From Embleya hyalina (GTDB lineage Bacteria > Actinomycetota > Actinomycetes > Streptomycetales > Streptomycetaceae): a DNA stretch of 64,000 nucleotides. Each line of letters opens with the position of its first letter. Position 1 is the stretch's first letter. The stretch lies in NCBI RefSeq assembly GCF_003967355.1, contig NZ_BIFH01000039.1, forward strand, positions 96,787 to 160,786. Direction: 5' to 3'. A model generated the notes under the pieces. That model was not told where the DNA came from, did no database searches, and was given only the letters and a program-made list of their open reading frames with translations. Positions 8,169 through 16,991 of the stretch are shown piece after piece. The position numbers and the translations under genes were made by a program.

Positions 8169-9470
8169 ATGGAGCACTACGACGCGGCCTACGGCGACGA
8201 ACTGGTTTCCCAGGACCGGCGGCACATCTGGCACCCGTACGCGAGCACCGAGGGCGAAGCACCGCTGTTCCCCGTGGTCGGCGCCGACGGGGTCCGGCTC
8301 CGGCTCGCCGACGGGCGCGAGCTGGTCGACGGGATGTCGTCCTGGTGGGCCGCGATCCACGGCTACAACCACCCCGTCCTGAACGCCGCCGCGCACGCGC
8401 AGGTGGACACGATGGCGCACGTGATGTTCGGCGGGCTGACCCATCCGCCGGCCGTGCGACTGGCCCGGCGCCTGGTGGAGATCACCCCCGAGCCGCTGAC
8501 CAAGGTGTTCTTCGCCGACTCCGGCTCGGTCGCGGTCGAGGTGGCGCTGAAGATGGCGCTCCAGTACCAGCGTGGGCGCGGCCGGCCCGAGCGCACCCGG
8601 CTGTTGACCGTGCGCGGCGGCTATCACGGCGACACGTTCGGCGCGATGTCGGTGTGCGACCCGGTCGGCGGGATGCACCACCTCTTCTCCGGCGTCCTGC
8701 CCACCCACCTGTTCGCGCCGATCCCGCCGGCGGGCTTCGACACCCCGCTGCGGGCCGAGGACACCGCCGGCGTCGAGGAGTTGCTGGAGCGGCACGGCTC
8801 GACGGTGGCGGCCGTGGTGCTCGAACCGATCGTGCAGGGCGCGGGCGGAATGCGCTTCCACTCCCCCGCCTACCTGCGCCGGATCCGCGAACTGTGCTCG
8901 CGGCACGGGGTATTGCTGATCGCGGACGAGATCGCCACCGGATTCGGCCGGACCGGGGAGCTGTTCGCGTGCGACCACGCGGGGATCGCGCCCGACATCA
9001 TGTGCCTGGGCAAGGCCCTGACCGGCGGCTACCTGACCATGGCCGCGACGCTCTGCACCGACGAGGTGGCCCGAACCATCTCGCGCGGCGAGGGCGGCGC
9101 GTTCATGCACGGTCCGACCTTCATGGGCAACCCGCTGGCCGCCGCGATCGCCGCGGCCAGTGTCGACCTGCTGCTCGCCGAACCCTGGCGCGACCGGATC
9201 ACCGCCCTGGCCGACGGCCTGCGCACGGGTCTGGCCCCCGCCCGCGACCTGCCCGGCGTGGTCGACGTCCGGGTCCTCGGCGCGATCGGCGTCATCGAAC
9301 TCGCCGACCCGGTGGACATGGCGGCGGTACAACCCGCCTTCGTCGAACAGGGCGTCTGGATCCGCCCCTTCGGCCGCCTCGTCTACACGATGCCGCCCTA
9401 CGTCACGACGCCGCAGGACCTGGCCACGATCACTTCCGCGATGGTCGAGGTGGTCCGCGCCCACACATGA
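8169..9470 (+). CDS. bioA: Adenosylmethionine-8-amino-7-oxononanoate aminotransferase
   Basis: A 433-residue PLP-dependent class III aminotransferase that converts 7-keto-8-aminopelargonate to 7,8-diaminopelargonate using S-adenosylmethionine as amino donor in biotin synthesis. Visible signatures: the N-terminal IWHPYAS, the [13 protein letters not shown] segment characteristic of Bio[32 protein letters not shown], the cofactor region [15 protein letters not shown] and the Schiff-base lysine in [11 protein letters not shown]. Length fits the family. The start ATG 8169 follows the upstream terminator by about 20 bases, so the promoter must lie close to or inside the hairpin region. No other biotin gene is in the window. 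Confidence 0.93.
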   Translation: MEHYDAAYGDELVSQDRRHIWHPYASTEGEAPLFPVVGADGVRLRLADGRELVDGMSSWWAAIHGYNHPVLNAAAHAQVDTMAHVMFGGLTHPPAVRLARRLVEITPEPLTKVFFADSGSVAVEVALKMALQYQRGRGRPERTRLLTVRGGYHGDTFGAMSVCDPVGGMHHLFSGVLPTHLFAPIPPAGFDTPLRAEDTAGVEELLERHGSTVAAVVLEPIVQGAGGMRFHSPAYLRRIRELCSRHGVLLIADEIATGFGRTGELFACDHAGIAPDIMCLGKALTGGYLTMAATLCTDEVARTISRGEGGAFMHGPTFMGNPLAAAIAAASVDLLLAEPWRDRITALADGLRTGLAPARDLPGVVDVRVLGAIGVIELADPVDMAAVQPAFVEQGVWIRPFGRLVYTMPPYVTTPQDLATITSAMVEVVRAHT

Positions 9471-9618
9471 CCCGCGCGCCTCCCCCGCCCACACCGCGAC
9501 CCCCGCCGGCACGAGCCGCCGCAAAAGGCTCATGCCGAATGGTCGCTCTGTGTGCCGGTTCGGTGACGGTTCGGGTTCGACCCCGCAACCGCCGTGGCTT
9601 TCGGTCGTTGGACCCGAT

Positions 9619-9981
9619 GTGTTCAGTTTCGATGACTCCATCAGCAGCCGGGCCCTCGGCCACCCCGCCCTCTCCGTGGGGGTCCCCGCGCCGCCCGGCC
9701 ACGACGTCCTGACACCGATCTACAACGCGCTGGAGACCGAGTGGCGGCGGATGTTCCGCGCGGTCCCGCACGAGCGTACGAACGAGGACTACGCCGCGAG
9801 CCGGCCCTCGTACGGGGCGCCCCCCGCGATCGGCCACGCCTACGCGCAGGACCCCCCGTTCCCGAACTTCTCGCTGCCCACCCAGGGCGGCTACACCGAG
9901 TACGGCCGGCAGCGGGGCGCGTCCCTGGTCCCCGCCCAACCGTCGCGCGCCCAGGGCCCGCACGGCCACCTGCCGCTCTAG
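9619..9981 (+). CDS. Small protein of unknown function
   Basis: A 120-residue frame from GTG 9619 (VFSFDDSISSRALG) to the stop at 9981, ending immediately before a strong terminator. The sequence is hydrophilic and Pro/Tyr-rich, with a short helical core LTPIYNALETEWRRMFRAVP. No domain, signal or membrane segment is recognised. Support comes from protein-like composition in this frame, position 150 bp after bioA and the terminator. The start is uncertain, as no good ribosome site is seen. Confidence 0.55.
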   Translation: MFSFDDSISSRALGHPALSVGVPAPPGHDVLTPIYNALETEWRRMFRAVPHERTNEDYAASRPSYGAPPAIGHAYAQDPPFPNFSLPTQGGYTEYGRQRGASLVPAQPSRAQGPHGHLPL

Positions 9982-10020
9982 CCCGAAGGTGCGCGCGCGA
10001 GGATCCCGGGACGGCGGAGA

Positions 10021-10063
10021 CGACGAAGGGCCCGGACGCCGTGCGCGTCCGGGCCCTTCGTCG
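10021..10063. terminator. Strong bidirectional terminator
   Basis: A perfect 19-bp inverted repeat (10021-10039 with 10045-10063) with a 5-base loop, placed between the convergent stops at 9981 and 10086. Best terminator in the window. Confidence 0.85.
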
Positions 10064-10085
10064 TCGTTCGTACGGTCGGCCGCGG

Positions 10086-11552
10086 TCAGCGACCGGTCTT
10101 GCGACCGCGCTTCTCCCTGACCTTCATCCGGATCTCGATCGGCGTGCCCGGGAAACCGAACTCCTCACGCAGCCGGCGCTCGATGAAGCGACGGTAGCCG
10201 GCCTCCAGGAAGCCGCTGGTGAACAGCACGAACCGGGGCGGCTTGGTACCCGCCTGGGTGCCGAACAGGATGCGGGGCTGCTTGCCGCCGCGGATCGGGT
10301 GCGGGTGCGAGGCCACCAGCGTGCCCAGGAACGCGTTCAGCTGCCCGGTGGGGATGCGCTTCTCCCAGCTGGCCAGCGCCGTCTCGATGGCCGGGACCAG
10401 CTTCTCCATGTGCCGCCCGGTCAGCGCCGAGACGTTCACCCGGGGCGCCCAGGTGACCTGGACCAGGTCCTGTTCGATCTCGCGTTCGAGGTAGTAGCGG
10501 CGCTCCTCGTCCATGAGGTCCCACTTGTTGTACGCGATCACGATCGCGCGCCCCGCCTCGACCGCGAGCGAGATGATCCGGGTGTCCTGCTCGGTCAGCC
10601 GCTCGCTGGCGTCGATCAGGATCACCCCGACCTCGGCCTTCTCCAGCGCGGCCGTGGTGCGCAGCGACGCGTAGAAGTCGGCGCCCTGGGTCAGGTGCAC
10701 CCGGCGGCGGATGCCCGCGGTGTCGATGAACTTCCAGGTCTTGCCGCCGAGCTGGATCAGCTCGTCGACCGGGTCGCGGGTGGTGCCCGCGATCTTGTCC
10801 ACGACCACCCGGGTCTCGCCGGCGACCTTGTTCAGCATGCTCGACTTGCCCACGTTCGGGCGGCCGAGCAGGGCGACCCGGCGCGGGCCGCCCTCGGTGA
10901 CGCCGAAGCGCTGCGCGGGGGCCTCCGGCAGGATCGCGAGCGCCGCGTCGAGCAGGTCGCCGCTGCCGCGGCCGTGCACGGCCGAGACCGGCCAGGGCTG
11001 ACCCAGGCCGAGCGACCACAGCGCGGCGGCGTCCGCCTCCTGGGCCATGTTGTCGACCTTGTTGGCGGCCAGCACGACCGGCTTGCCGGCCTTGCGCAGC
11101 ACCCGGACCACGGCCTCGTCGCTGTCGGTGGGGCCGACGATCGCGTCGACCACGAACATCACCGCGTCCGCCGACTCGATCGCGTACTCGGCCTGGACCG
11201 CCACCGACAGGTCGATGCCGACCACGTCGCGCTCCCAGCCGCCGGTGTCCACGACGGTGAAGCGGCGGCCGTTCCAGGTGGCCTCGTAGTAGACCCGGTC
11301 GCGGGTCACCCCGGGGGTGTCCTCCACGACCGCCTCGCGGCGCCCGATGATCCGGTTGACCAGCGTGGACTTGCCCACGTTGGGTCGCCCGACGACGGCA
11401 AGCACCGGCAGCGGTCCGGACGCCTCCCCGTCGTGCCCGCCGCGGGCGGGGGCGTCCCCTTCGACGTCGACCCACTCGTCGGGGTCGTAGCCCGCCTCCC
11501 ACGCCTCCGGGTCGAAGGCGCCCTCGGTGGTGGCGTCGGCGTGCTGCTCCAT
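10086..11552 (-). CDS. der: Ribosome-biogenesis GTPase Der (EngA)
   Basis: A 488-residue tandem-GTPase protein needed for 50S subunit maturation. The first G domain has P-loop GRPNVGKST, switch DTPGVTRD and DTGGW; the second has [20 protein letters not shown] and DTAGIRRR, followed by NKWDL. A KH-like C-terminal domain with GNPHP-like [13 protein letters not shown] and a basic tail ([12 protein letters not shown]) completes the usual architecture. The N-terminal 50 acidic residues ([14 protein letters not shown]) are an actinobacterial extension. GAGGAAC lies just upstream of ATG 11552. It is the last gene of cmk-plsC-der, the usual order. Confidence 0.96.
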   Translation of the reverse strand: MEQHADATTEGAFDPEAWEAGYDPDEWVDVEGDAPARGGHDGEASGPLPVLAVVGRPNVGKSTLVNRIIGRREAVVEDTPGVTRDRVYYEATWNGRRFTVVDTGGWERDVVGIDLSVAVQAEYAIESADAVMFVVDAIVGPTDSDEAVVRVLRKAGKPVVLAANKVDNMAQEADAAALWSLGLGQPWPVSAVHGRGSGDLLDAALAILPEAPAQRFGVTEGGPRRVALLGRPNVGKSSMLNKVAGETRVVVDKIAGTTRDPVDELIQLGGKTWKFIDTAGIRRRVHLTQGADFYASLRTTAALEKAEVGVILIDASERLTEQDTRIISLAVEAGRAIVIAYNKWDLMDEERRYYLEREIEQDLVQVTWAPRVNVSALTGRHMEKLVPAIETALASWEKRIPTGQLNAFLGTLVASHPHPIRGGKQPRILFGTQAGTKPPRFVLFTSGFLEAGYRRFIERRLREEFGFPGTPIEIRMKVREKRGRKTGR

Positions 11553-11616
11553 GGGGGTGTTCCTCGTTCGGGTAGCGGTTCGGGTGAGACTCGGGTGGGC
11601 TCGCGTGAGCTCTGGG

Positions 11617-12312
11617 TCAGCCGGCGCGACCGGTCATCCGCTCGGCCTCGCGCAGGTGCGCGGTGAGCCGTTCGACGATGCGGTCGGACGCGGCCTGGAC
11701 GGCCTTGCGGGTGGCCCGGCGGTCGGCGTTCTCGACGGCCCGGAAGGGCTTGCCGTAGACCACGTCGATCCGGGAGCGCAGACCCGGCAATGCACCGATC
11801 GAGGATCCCCGCGCACCGGTGCCGAGGCAGGCCACCGGGACGATGGGTGCCCCGGAGCGCAATGCCAGATATGCAAGTCCATTGTGCACTGCCGAGAAGT
11901 CGGCCTGCCCCCGTGTGCCCTCGGGGAACACCCCGAGCGCGCCGCCGCCGGCCAGCACGTCGAGCGAATCGGTGATCATCCGGCGGTCCGCGACACCGCG
12001 CTGGACCGGGATGTGGCCGATCCCGCGCAGTATCGGGCCGAGCGCGCCGGCGAACATCTCGCGCTTGACCAGCACCTGTGTGGGTCGCGGGGCGAAGGCG
12101 AAGAGCATCGGCCCGTCGACGAAGTTGGCGTGGTTGCCCGCCAGGATCACCGGGCCGCTCGTCGGTACGTGCCAGGTGCCCAGCGCGCGCACCTTCCAGA
12201 AGCTGCGCAGCAGCGGCTCGCCGATGAAGTGCGCGGCGCCGGCGAGCGGGGGCCTGGCGGGTGCGGGCTTGGCGGGTACGGGCTTGGCGGTGGTGCCGAG
12301 GGTCGCGGTCAC
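11617..12312 (-). CDS. 1-acyl-sn-glycerol-3-phosphate acyltransferase (PlsC family)
   Basis: A 231-residue membrane-associated acyltransferase that adds the second acyl chain to lysophosphatidic acid in phospholipid synthesis. It has the catalytic H(x4)D box in [10 protein letters not shown], the substrate-binding FPEGTRG motif and the VACLGTGAR region. The GTG start at 12312 overlaps the cmk stop by 4 nt (GTGA), so translation is coupled. A Pro/Ala/Lys-rich 25-residue leader precedes the domain. The order cmk-plsC-der is standard in streptomycetes, and the gene name plsC is only family level. Confidence 0.9.
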   Translation of the reverse strand: MTATLGTTAKPVPAKPAPARPPLAGAAHFIGEPLLRSFWKVRALGTWHVPTSGPVILAGNHANFVDGPMLFAFAPRPTQVLVKREMFAGALGPILRGIGHIPVQRGVADRRMITDSLDVLAGGGALGVFPEGTRGQADFSAVHNGLAYLALRSGAPIVPVACLGTGARGSSIGALPGLRSRIDVVYGKPFRAVENADRRATRKAVQAASDRIVERLTAHLREAERMTGRAG

Positions 12313-12995
12313 CGCACGTGTTCCGCGACCAGGGCGAGGAGGTGGTCGACCACCTGTTCGCGGTTCAGCTCGGTGGTGTCGACCAGGATCGCGCCCTCGG
12401 CCATCCCGGCGGGGGCGACCGCGCGGCCCGAGTCCAGCGCGTCGCGGCGGGCCAGGTCGGCCCGGGTGTCCTCGACGCTGGTGACCCGCGTACCGGTCAG
12501 CTCGGCGTTGCGGCGCGCGGCGCGGGCCGCCTCGGAGGCGGTCAGGTACACCTTGACCGGCGCGTCGGGGGCCACCACGCTCGCGATGTCGCGGCCCTCG
12601 ACCACGATGCCGCCCGCACCGATCACCGCCCGCTGGAGGTCCACCAGGCGGGTGCGCACCTCGGGCACGGCGCTGACCGCGCTGACCGCCTTGGTCACCT
12701 CGTCGGTACGGATCGGGCCGGCCGCGTCCCGGCCGTCCACGGTGATGGTGGGCCCGTCCGGCGCGGTCCCGGAGAGGATCTGCGGCTTGTCCGAGGCCGC
12801 GGCCACCGCGGCCGGGTCGTGGATGTCGACGCCGTTGGTGAGCATCCACCACGTCATCGCCCGGTACATCGCGCCCGTGTCCAGGTAGCGCAGCCCCAGG
12901 CGGGCGGCGACCGCACGCGAGACGCTGGACTTTCCGGAACCGGACGGGCCGTCGATGGCGACCACGGCGGTCGCGAGCGGCGTACGGGCTTCCAC
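12309..12995 (-). CDS. cmk: Cytidylate kinase
   Basis: A 228-residue kinase that phosphorylates CMP/dCMP with ATP. P-loop AIDGPSGSGKSS, the family motif YLDTGAMYRAMTW, the DGRDAAGPIRTDEV stretch and the lid region EGRDIASVVAPDA are all present. I use GTG 12995 (VEARTPLA) with GAAAGG about nine bases upstream; this gives normal length, while an open extension to 13097 overlaps the divergent promoter region. First gene of the cmk-plsC-der operon, divergent from tyrA. Confidence 0.95.
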   Translation of the reverse strand: MEARTPLATAVVAIDGPSGSGKSSVSRAVAARLGLRYLDTGAMYRAMTWWMLTNGVDIHDPAAVAAASDKPQILSGTAPDGPTITVDGRDAAGPIRTDEVTKAVSAVSAVPEVRTRLVDLQRAVIGAGGIVVEGRDIASVVAPDAPVKVYLTASEAARAARRNAELTGTRVTSVEDTRADLARRDALDSGRAVAPAGMAEGAILVDTTELNREQVVDHLLALVAEHVR

Positions 12996-13173
12996 GGTCG
13001 CCGACCTTTCACTTGTCTGGCTGTCTGCCGGCCGGGGGGCCGTCACGGGTATTGCCGAACCGGGCGGCGCTGCGGAGGCCGCGGGGCGATAGGACACCGC
13101 CCGAGGGTACCGTCACGGATAGCCTTGATCGGTTCCCCCATTATTCCGTCACCCGCCCCTTGGAGTTCCCGTC

Positions 13174-14259
13174 GTGCGTACCGCCGCCGTGGTCGGCACC
13201 GGACTGATCGGCACATCCGTCGCGCTCGCGCTGACCTCGCGTGGGGTCACGGTGTATCTGCGCGATCACGACAGGACCGCGGTGCAGACGGCGGCGGCGA
13301 TGGGCGCGGGTCTCGACGCGGTGCCGGCCGAGCCGGTGGACCTCGCGGTGCTCGCCGTGCCGCCGGGGCGGATCGCGGAAACCCTGCGGCAGGTACAGGA
13401 GTCGCGGCTCGCGCTGAGCTACACCGACGTGGCGAGCGTGAAGGAGCAGCCGCTGGCCGAGATCGCCGCGCTGGGCTGCGACCTCGGGCGCTACATCGGC
13501 GGGCATCCGCTCGCCGGGCGGGAGCGTTCCGGGCCGCTGGCGGCGCGCGGCGACCTGTTCGAGGGTCGGCCGTGGGTGCTCACGCCCTCGCGGGAGACCG
13601 ACACCGAGACGCTCAACCGGGCGCTGGAGATGGTGTCGCTGTGTCGTGCCGTGCCGGTGGTGATGAAGCCGCGCGACCACGACCACGCGGTGGCGCTGGT
13701 GTCGCACGCGCCGCACCTGGTGTCCGCGCTGATGGCCGCGCGGCTCGAACACGCGCAGGACACCGACACCCGGCTCGCGGGGCAGGGGGTGCGGGACGTG
13801 ACCCGGATCGCGGGCTCCGACCCTCGGCTGTGGATCGACATCCTGGGCGCCAACGCCGACGCGGTGGCCGACGTGCTGGCGGGCCTCGCGGGCGATCTGG
13901 ACGCCGTGGTGGGCGCGTTGCGCTCGCTGGCGGCCGACGACGCGGCCAAGCGCGAGGTGGGCACGCGCGGCATCGAGGCGCTGCTGCGGCGCGGCAACGC
14001 CGGCCACGCGCGGATCCCGGGCAAGCACGGCGAACCGGCCGCCGTCTACGAGGCGATCCCGGTGGTCGTCCCCGACCGCCCGGGCGAGCTGGCCCGCCTG
14101 TTCGCCGACGTCGGCCGCGCCGAGGTCAACATCGAGGACATCCGCATCGACCACGCCCAGGGCCGCCCGGCCGGCCTGGTCGAACTCCAGGTCGACCCCC
14201 AACGAGCCGACCCCCTCACACTCGCCCTACGCAACAGCGGCTGGACCGTACAACGCTGA
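13174..14259 (+). CDS. tyrA: Prephenate dehydrogenase with C-terminal ACT domain
   Basis: A 361-residue NAD(P)-dependent dehydrogenase of tyrosine biosynthesis, oxidatively decarboxylating prephenate to 4-hydroxyphenylpyruvate. The N-terminal Rossmann motif is VVGTGLIGTSVA; the catalytic histidine region is IGGHPLAGRERSG; SHAPHLVSALMAA lies in the helical dimer domain. Residues about 285-355 (VVVPDRPGELARLFADVG) form an ACT domain, expected to mediate allosteric feedback by tyrosine. TTGGAG lies 8 bases upstream of GTG 13174. Divergent from cmk with about 180 bp between. Confidence 0.94.
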   Translation: MRTAAVVGTGLIGTSVALALTSRGVTVYLRDHDRTAVQTAAAMGAGLDAVPAEPVDLAVLAVPPGRIAETLRQVQESRLALSYTDVASVKEQPLAEIAALGCDLGRYIGGHPLAGRERSGPLAARGDLFEGRPWVLTPSRETDTETLNRALEMVSLCRAVPVVMKPRDHDHAVALVSHAPHLVSALMAARLEHAQDTDTRLAGQGVRDVTRIAGSDPRLWIDILGANADAVADVLAGLAGDLDAVVGALRSLAADDAAKREVGTRGIEALLRRGNAGHARIPGKHGEPAAVYEAIPVVVPDRPGELARLFADVGRAEVNIEDIRIDHAQGRPAGLVELQVDPQRADPLTLALRNSGWTVQR

Positions 14260-14274
14260 CCCACCCGGGAACAC

Positions 14275-14858
14275 CACCGACGGCACACGGCTGCTCCCGA
14301 CCAAGCACAAACAAGCCAGCCCACAGACCGAACCGAAACCCCTCGAACCACAAACCCCAGCTCATCCGACACCCAAGACCCAGCAAACCGCAGACCGAAC
14401 CGAAAAGGCCCGAACCACAAAACCCAGCCCGTCCAGCGCCCGAAAACCAGCAGACCGCAGGCCGGTCGGGAACGCCCGGACCACGAAACCAGCCTGTCCG
14501 GCGCTTGAGGACCCGCAGGCCGCAGGCCGGCCAGGAACGCCGCCGCTCCGGCACCGAACACAGCCAAGCCGACACCCAGCTCGTCCGGCACCTGAGGACC
14601 CGCAGGCCGCAAGCCGAACCAGGAACGCCCGGACCACAAAACCCAGCCCGTCCGGCGCTTGAGGACCAGCAGGCCGCAGGCCGGCCGGGAACGCTACCGC
14701 TCCGGCGTCACGCACAAGGCAAGCCACCACCCAGCCCGTCCGGCGCATGAGGACCCGCAGGCCGGCCGGGAACGCTGCCGCTCCGGCGTCGCGCACAAGG
14801 CAAGCCACCACCCAGCCCGTCCGGCGCATGAGGACCCGCAGGCCGGCCGGGAACACCT
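14275..14858. repeat. Degenerate tandem intergenic repeats
   Basis: Around seven diverged copies of a unit built on CAGCCCGTCCGGCGCTTGAG followed by GACCCGCAGGCCGGCCGGGA. The last two are nearly identical and 81 bp apart (starts 14730 and 14811); the previous start is 14642; older, more mutated copies run back to about 14370. The core matches an intergenic element I know to be scattered through streptomycete chromosomes. It fills the 610 bp between convergent tyrA and the sigma factor gene. No gene is supported inside. Confidence 0.75.
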
Positions 14859-14870
14859 CCCCCTTCGCGG

Positions 14871-16022
14871 TCAGCGGTGGGCGTTGAGGCGCGCGGCTCG
14901 GCGGGTCAGGTGGTCGCGTTCGGCGAGGTTGCCCGCCTTGTGGGCCGCCTCGGCGTACAGCCGTGCCGCCGTCGTCGGGTCGCCGTCGCGTTCGTGGAGG
15001 TACGCCGCCACCGCCGTGTGGCGCGGCAGCGAGTCGTCCAGCGTCGCGAGTGCCGCCAATCCGGCGCGCGGTCCGTCGGCCTCGCCCACGGCCACCGCGC
15101 GGTTGAGCCGGACCACGGGGTTGTCGGTCAGGCGCACCAGCTCGTCGTACCACTCGACGATCTGCACCCAGTCGGTCTCCTCGGCGGTCGGCGCGTCGGC
15201 GTGCAGCGCCGCGATGGCGGCCTGGGCCTGGTACTCGCCCAGCCGATCGCGGGCCAGCGCCGCCTGCAGGATCACCACGCCCTCGGCGATCATGCGGGTG
15301 TCCCACCGGTTCCGGTCCTGCTCGGCGAGCGGCACCAGGCCGCCGTCGGGCCCGGTCCGGGCGGCGCGCCGGGCGTGGTGGAGCAGCATCAGCGCGAGCA
15401 GGCCCGCGACCTCCGGGTGGTCGATCGCGGCGGCGAGCTGCCGGGTGAGCCGGATGGCCTCGGCGGCCAGGTCCACGTCGCCGGAGTAGCCCTCGTTGAA
15501 GACCAGGTACAACACGCGCAGCACGGTGGCCACGTCGCCGGGCCGGTCGAACCGCACGCCGGAAACCGTGCGCTTGGCCCGGCTGATGCGCTGCGCCATG
15601 GTCGCCTCGGGCACCAGGTACGCCCGGGCGATCTGTCGCGTGGTCAGCCCGCCGACGGCGCGCAGCGTGAGCGCGACCGCCGAGGACGGGGTCAACGACG
15701 GGTGGGCGCACAGGAAGTAGAGCCGGAGTGTGTCGTCCGCCCCGGGCGTGGGCCCGGGCGCCGGCTCCTCGTCGACGATGTCCTCACGCCGGCGCCGGGC
15801 CGCGTCCGCGCGGGTCGCGTCGAGGAACTTGCGCCAGGCCGCGGTGACCAGCCAGCCCTTCGGGTCCCGCGGCGGGTCGGTCGGCCAGACGCGGATCGCC
15901 TCGACCAGCGCGTCCTGTACCGCGTCCTCGGCCGCCGCGAAGTCGGCTCCGCGGCGGACGAGGATCCCGAGCACGCTCGGTGTGAGGCCGCGGAGCTGTG
16001 CCTCGTTCATGCCGGTGGTCAC
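14871..16022 (-). CDS. ECF sigma factor of the ECF42 type with C-terminal TPR-like domain
   Basis: A 383-residue sigma-70-family factor. Region 2 is recognisable in DFAAAEDAVQDALVEAI and the promoter-recognition helix WLVTAAWRKFLDATRAD; region 4 in GGLTTRQIARAYLVPEATMA. The remaining roughly 200 residues (DUF6596-like, e.g. DWVQIVEWYDELVRLTDNP) are the helical TPR-type extension that defines this group, which has no anti-sigma and is instead linked to DGPF proteins. It starts at GTG 16022, one base after the stop of the DGPF gene, so the two form an operon. Target promoters unknown. Confidence 0.9.
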   Translation of the reverse strand: MTTGMNEAQLRGLTPSVLGILVRRGADFAAAEDAVQDALVEAIRVWPTDPPRDPKGWLVTAAWRKFLDATRADAARRRREDIVDEEPAPGPTPGADDTLRLYFLCAHPSLTPSSAVALTLRAVGGLTTRQIARAYLVPEATMAQRISRAKRTVSGVRFDRPGDVATVLRVLYLVFNEGYSGDVDLAAEAIRLTRQLAAAIDHPEVAGLLALMLLHHARRAARTGPDGGLVPLAEQDRNRWDTRMIAEGVVILQAALARDRLGEYQAQAAIAALHADAPTAEETDWVQIVEWYDELVRLTDNPVVRLNRAVAVGEADGPRAGLAALATLDDSLPRHTAVAAYLHERDGDPTTAARLYAEAAHKAGNLAERDHLTRRAARLNAHR

Positions 16023-16023
16023 G

Positions 16024-16434
16024 TCACTCCGCGATGGTGTGCTGCGAGGCGCTCATGAACGGGCGCACCTCCAGCCACTCGTGGATCGGCTTGCCGCCCG
16101 CGCCGGGCGCGGCCGACAGTTCCCCGGCCAGCTCGACGGCGCGCTCGTAGGTGTCGACGTCGATGATCATCCAGCCGGCGATCAGGTCCTTGGTCTCGGC
16201 GAACGGGCCGTCGGTGACCGGCGGGCGCCCCTCGCCGTCGTAGCGGACCCAGGCCCCCTGCGGGGTCAGCGCCTGACTGTCGACGAACTCGCCGGTCTCC
16301 TTCAGCCGGGCCGCGAAGTCGTTCATGTATCCCAGGTGCGCGGAGATCTCCTCCGGCGTCCAGCGGTCCATCGGCACGTCGTTGACCGAGGCCGGAGCGC
16401 CGCGGTAGTGCTTGAGCAGCAGGTACTTGGCCAT
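16024..16434 (-). CDS. DGPF (YCII-related) protein
   Basis: A 136-residue ferredoxin-like YCII/DGPF-domain protein with the diagnostic VTDGPFAETKD. It opens MAKYLLLKHYRG and continues through IDVDTYERAVELAGELS, as in family members. ATG 16434 is preceded by GAGGAGAAC. It is the standard genomic partner of ECF42 sigma factors and lies immediately upstream of one here; its biochemical role, possibly sensing or small-molecule chemistry, is not established. Confidence 0.9.
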   Translation of the reverse strand: MAKYLLLKHYRGAPASVNDVPMDRWTPEEISAHLGYMNDFAARLKETGEFVDSQALTPQGAWVRYDGEGRPPVTDGPFAETKDLIAGWMIIDVDTYERAVELAGELSAAPGAGGKPIHEWLEVRPFMSASQHTIAE

Positions 16435-16991
16435 GATGGTTCTCCTCGGTACTGGTGCGCCCATTGTGGTCGCGCTCACCCCGGGGACGAAGCCGCCCAC
16501 GCGATCTCGACATCGCCGGCCGAATCTTTTTCCGAACCACCTCGCACAAGCCGAGCAGGCCCCTCCCACCACACCCGCCCCCGTACCGCCGGCCGGTCCC
16601 CACACCGATCCGCACCGGGACGAACACCCGCATCCACCCACCCGGCAACCTCACGAACCGCCCCCGAAACCACCCGCCCCGTACGCCGCCGACGCGCCCC
16701 GACCACACCCAAATCACACCGCAGCCGCACGCCACCCCACAGGTCCACGGCCCACGCCCGGCCCCACCACCCGGCCCGCCGACGCGCCGCAGCCCACCCC
16801 CGCCTCACCACACCGCGGCAACCCACCGCGCCACGACCAACCACCTCGACCCATCGCCGCGCCGCAACCCGCCACCCCGCCGGGCCACGGCCACACCGTC
16901 GCCGCCCACCACCCGGCTCACCGCGCGGCGGCCGTCCCCGATCCCACCGCCGCGCTGCGGGCCACCAGCCCACCCCCGGCGCCGGGAGGCT
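16435..16991. other. 557-bp non-coding region with extreme C bias on the + strand
   Basis: Between the DGPF start and the stop of the GAP1-like gene. From about 16550 the + strand is overwhelmingly C and A with very few T, giving long Pro/Arg/His-rich open frames on one strand and Gly/Arg/Trp-rich ones on the other. None has a ribosome site or protein-like composition. The first 100 bp should hold the DGPF promoter; I cannot place it. Confidence 0.6.

Noticed and set aside
14275..14858. Repeat array considered as CRISPR
   Set aside because: Units are long, degenerate and contiguous with no unique equal-length spacers, and no cas genes are nearby.
16476..16973. 165-codon minus-strand frame in the C-rich intergenic block
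   Set aside because: Gly/Arg/Trp composition driven by base skew, no ribosome site, no conserved pattern.
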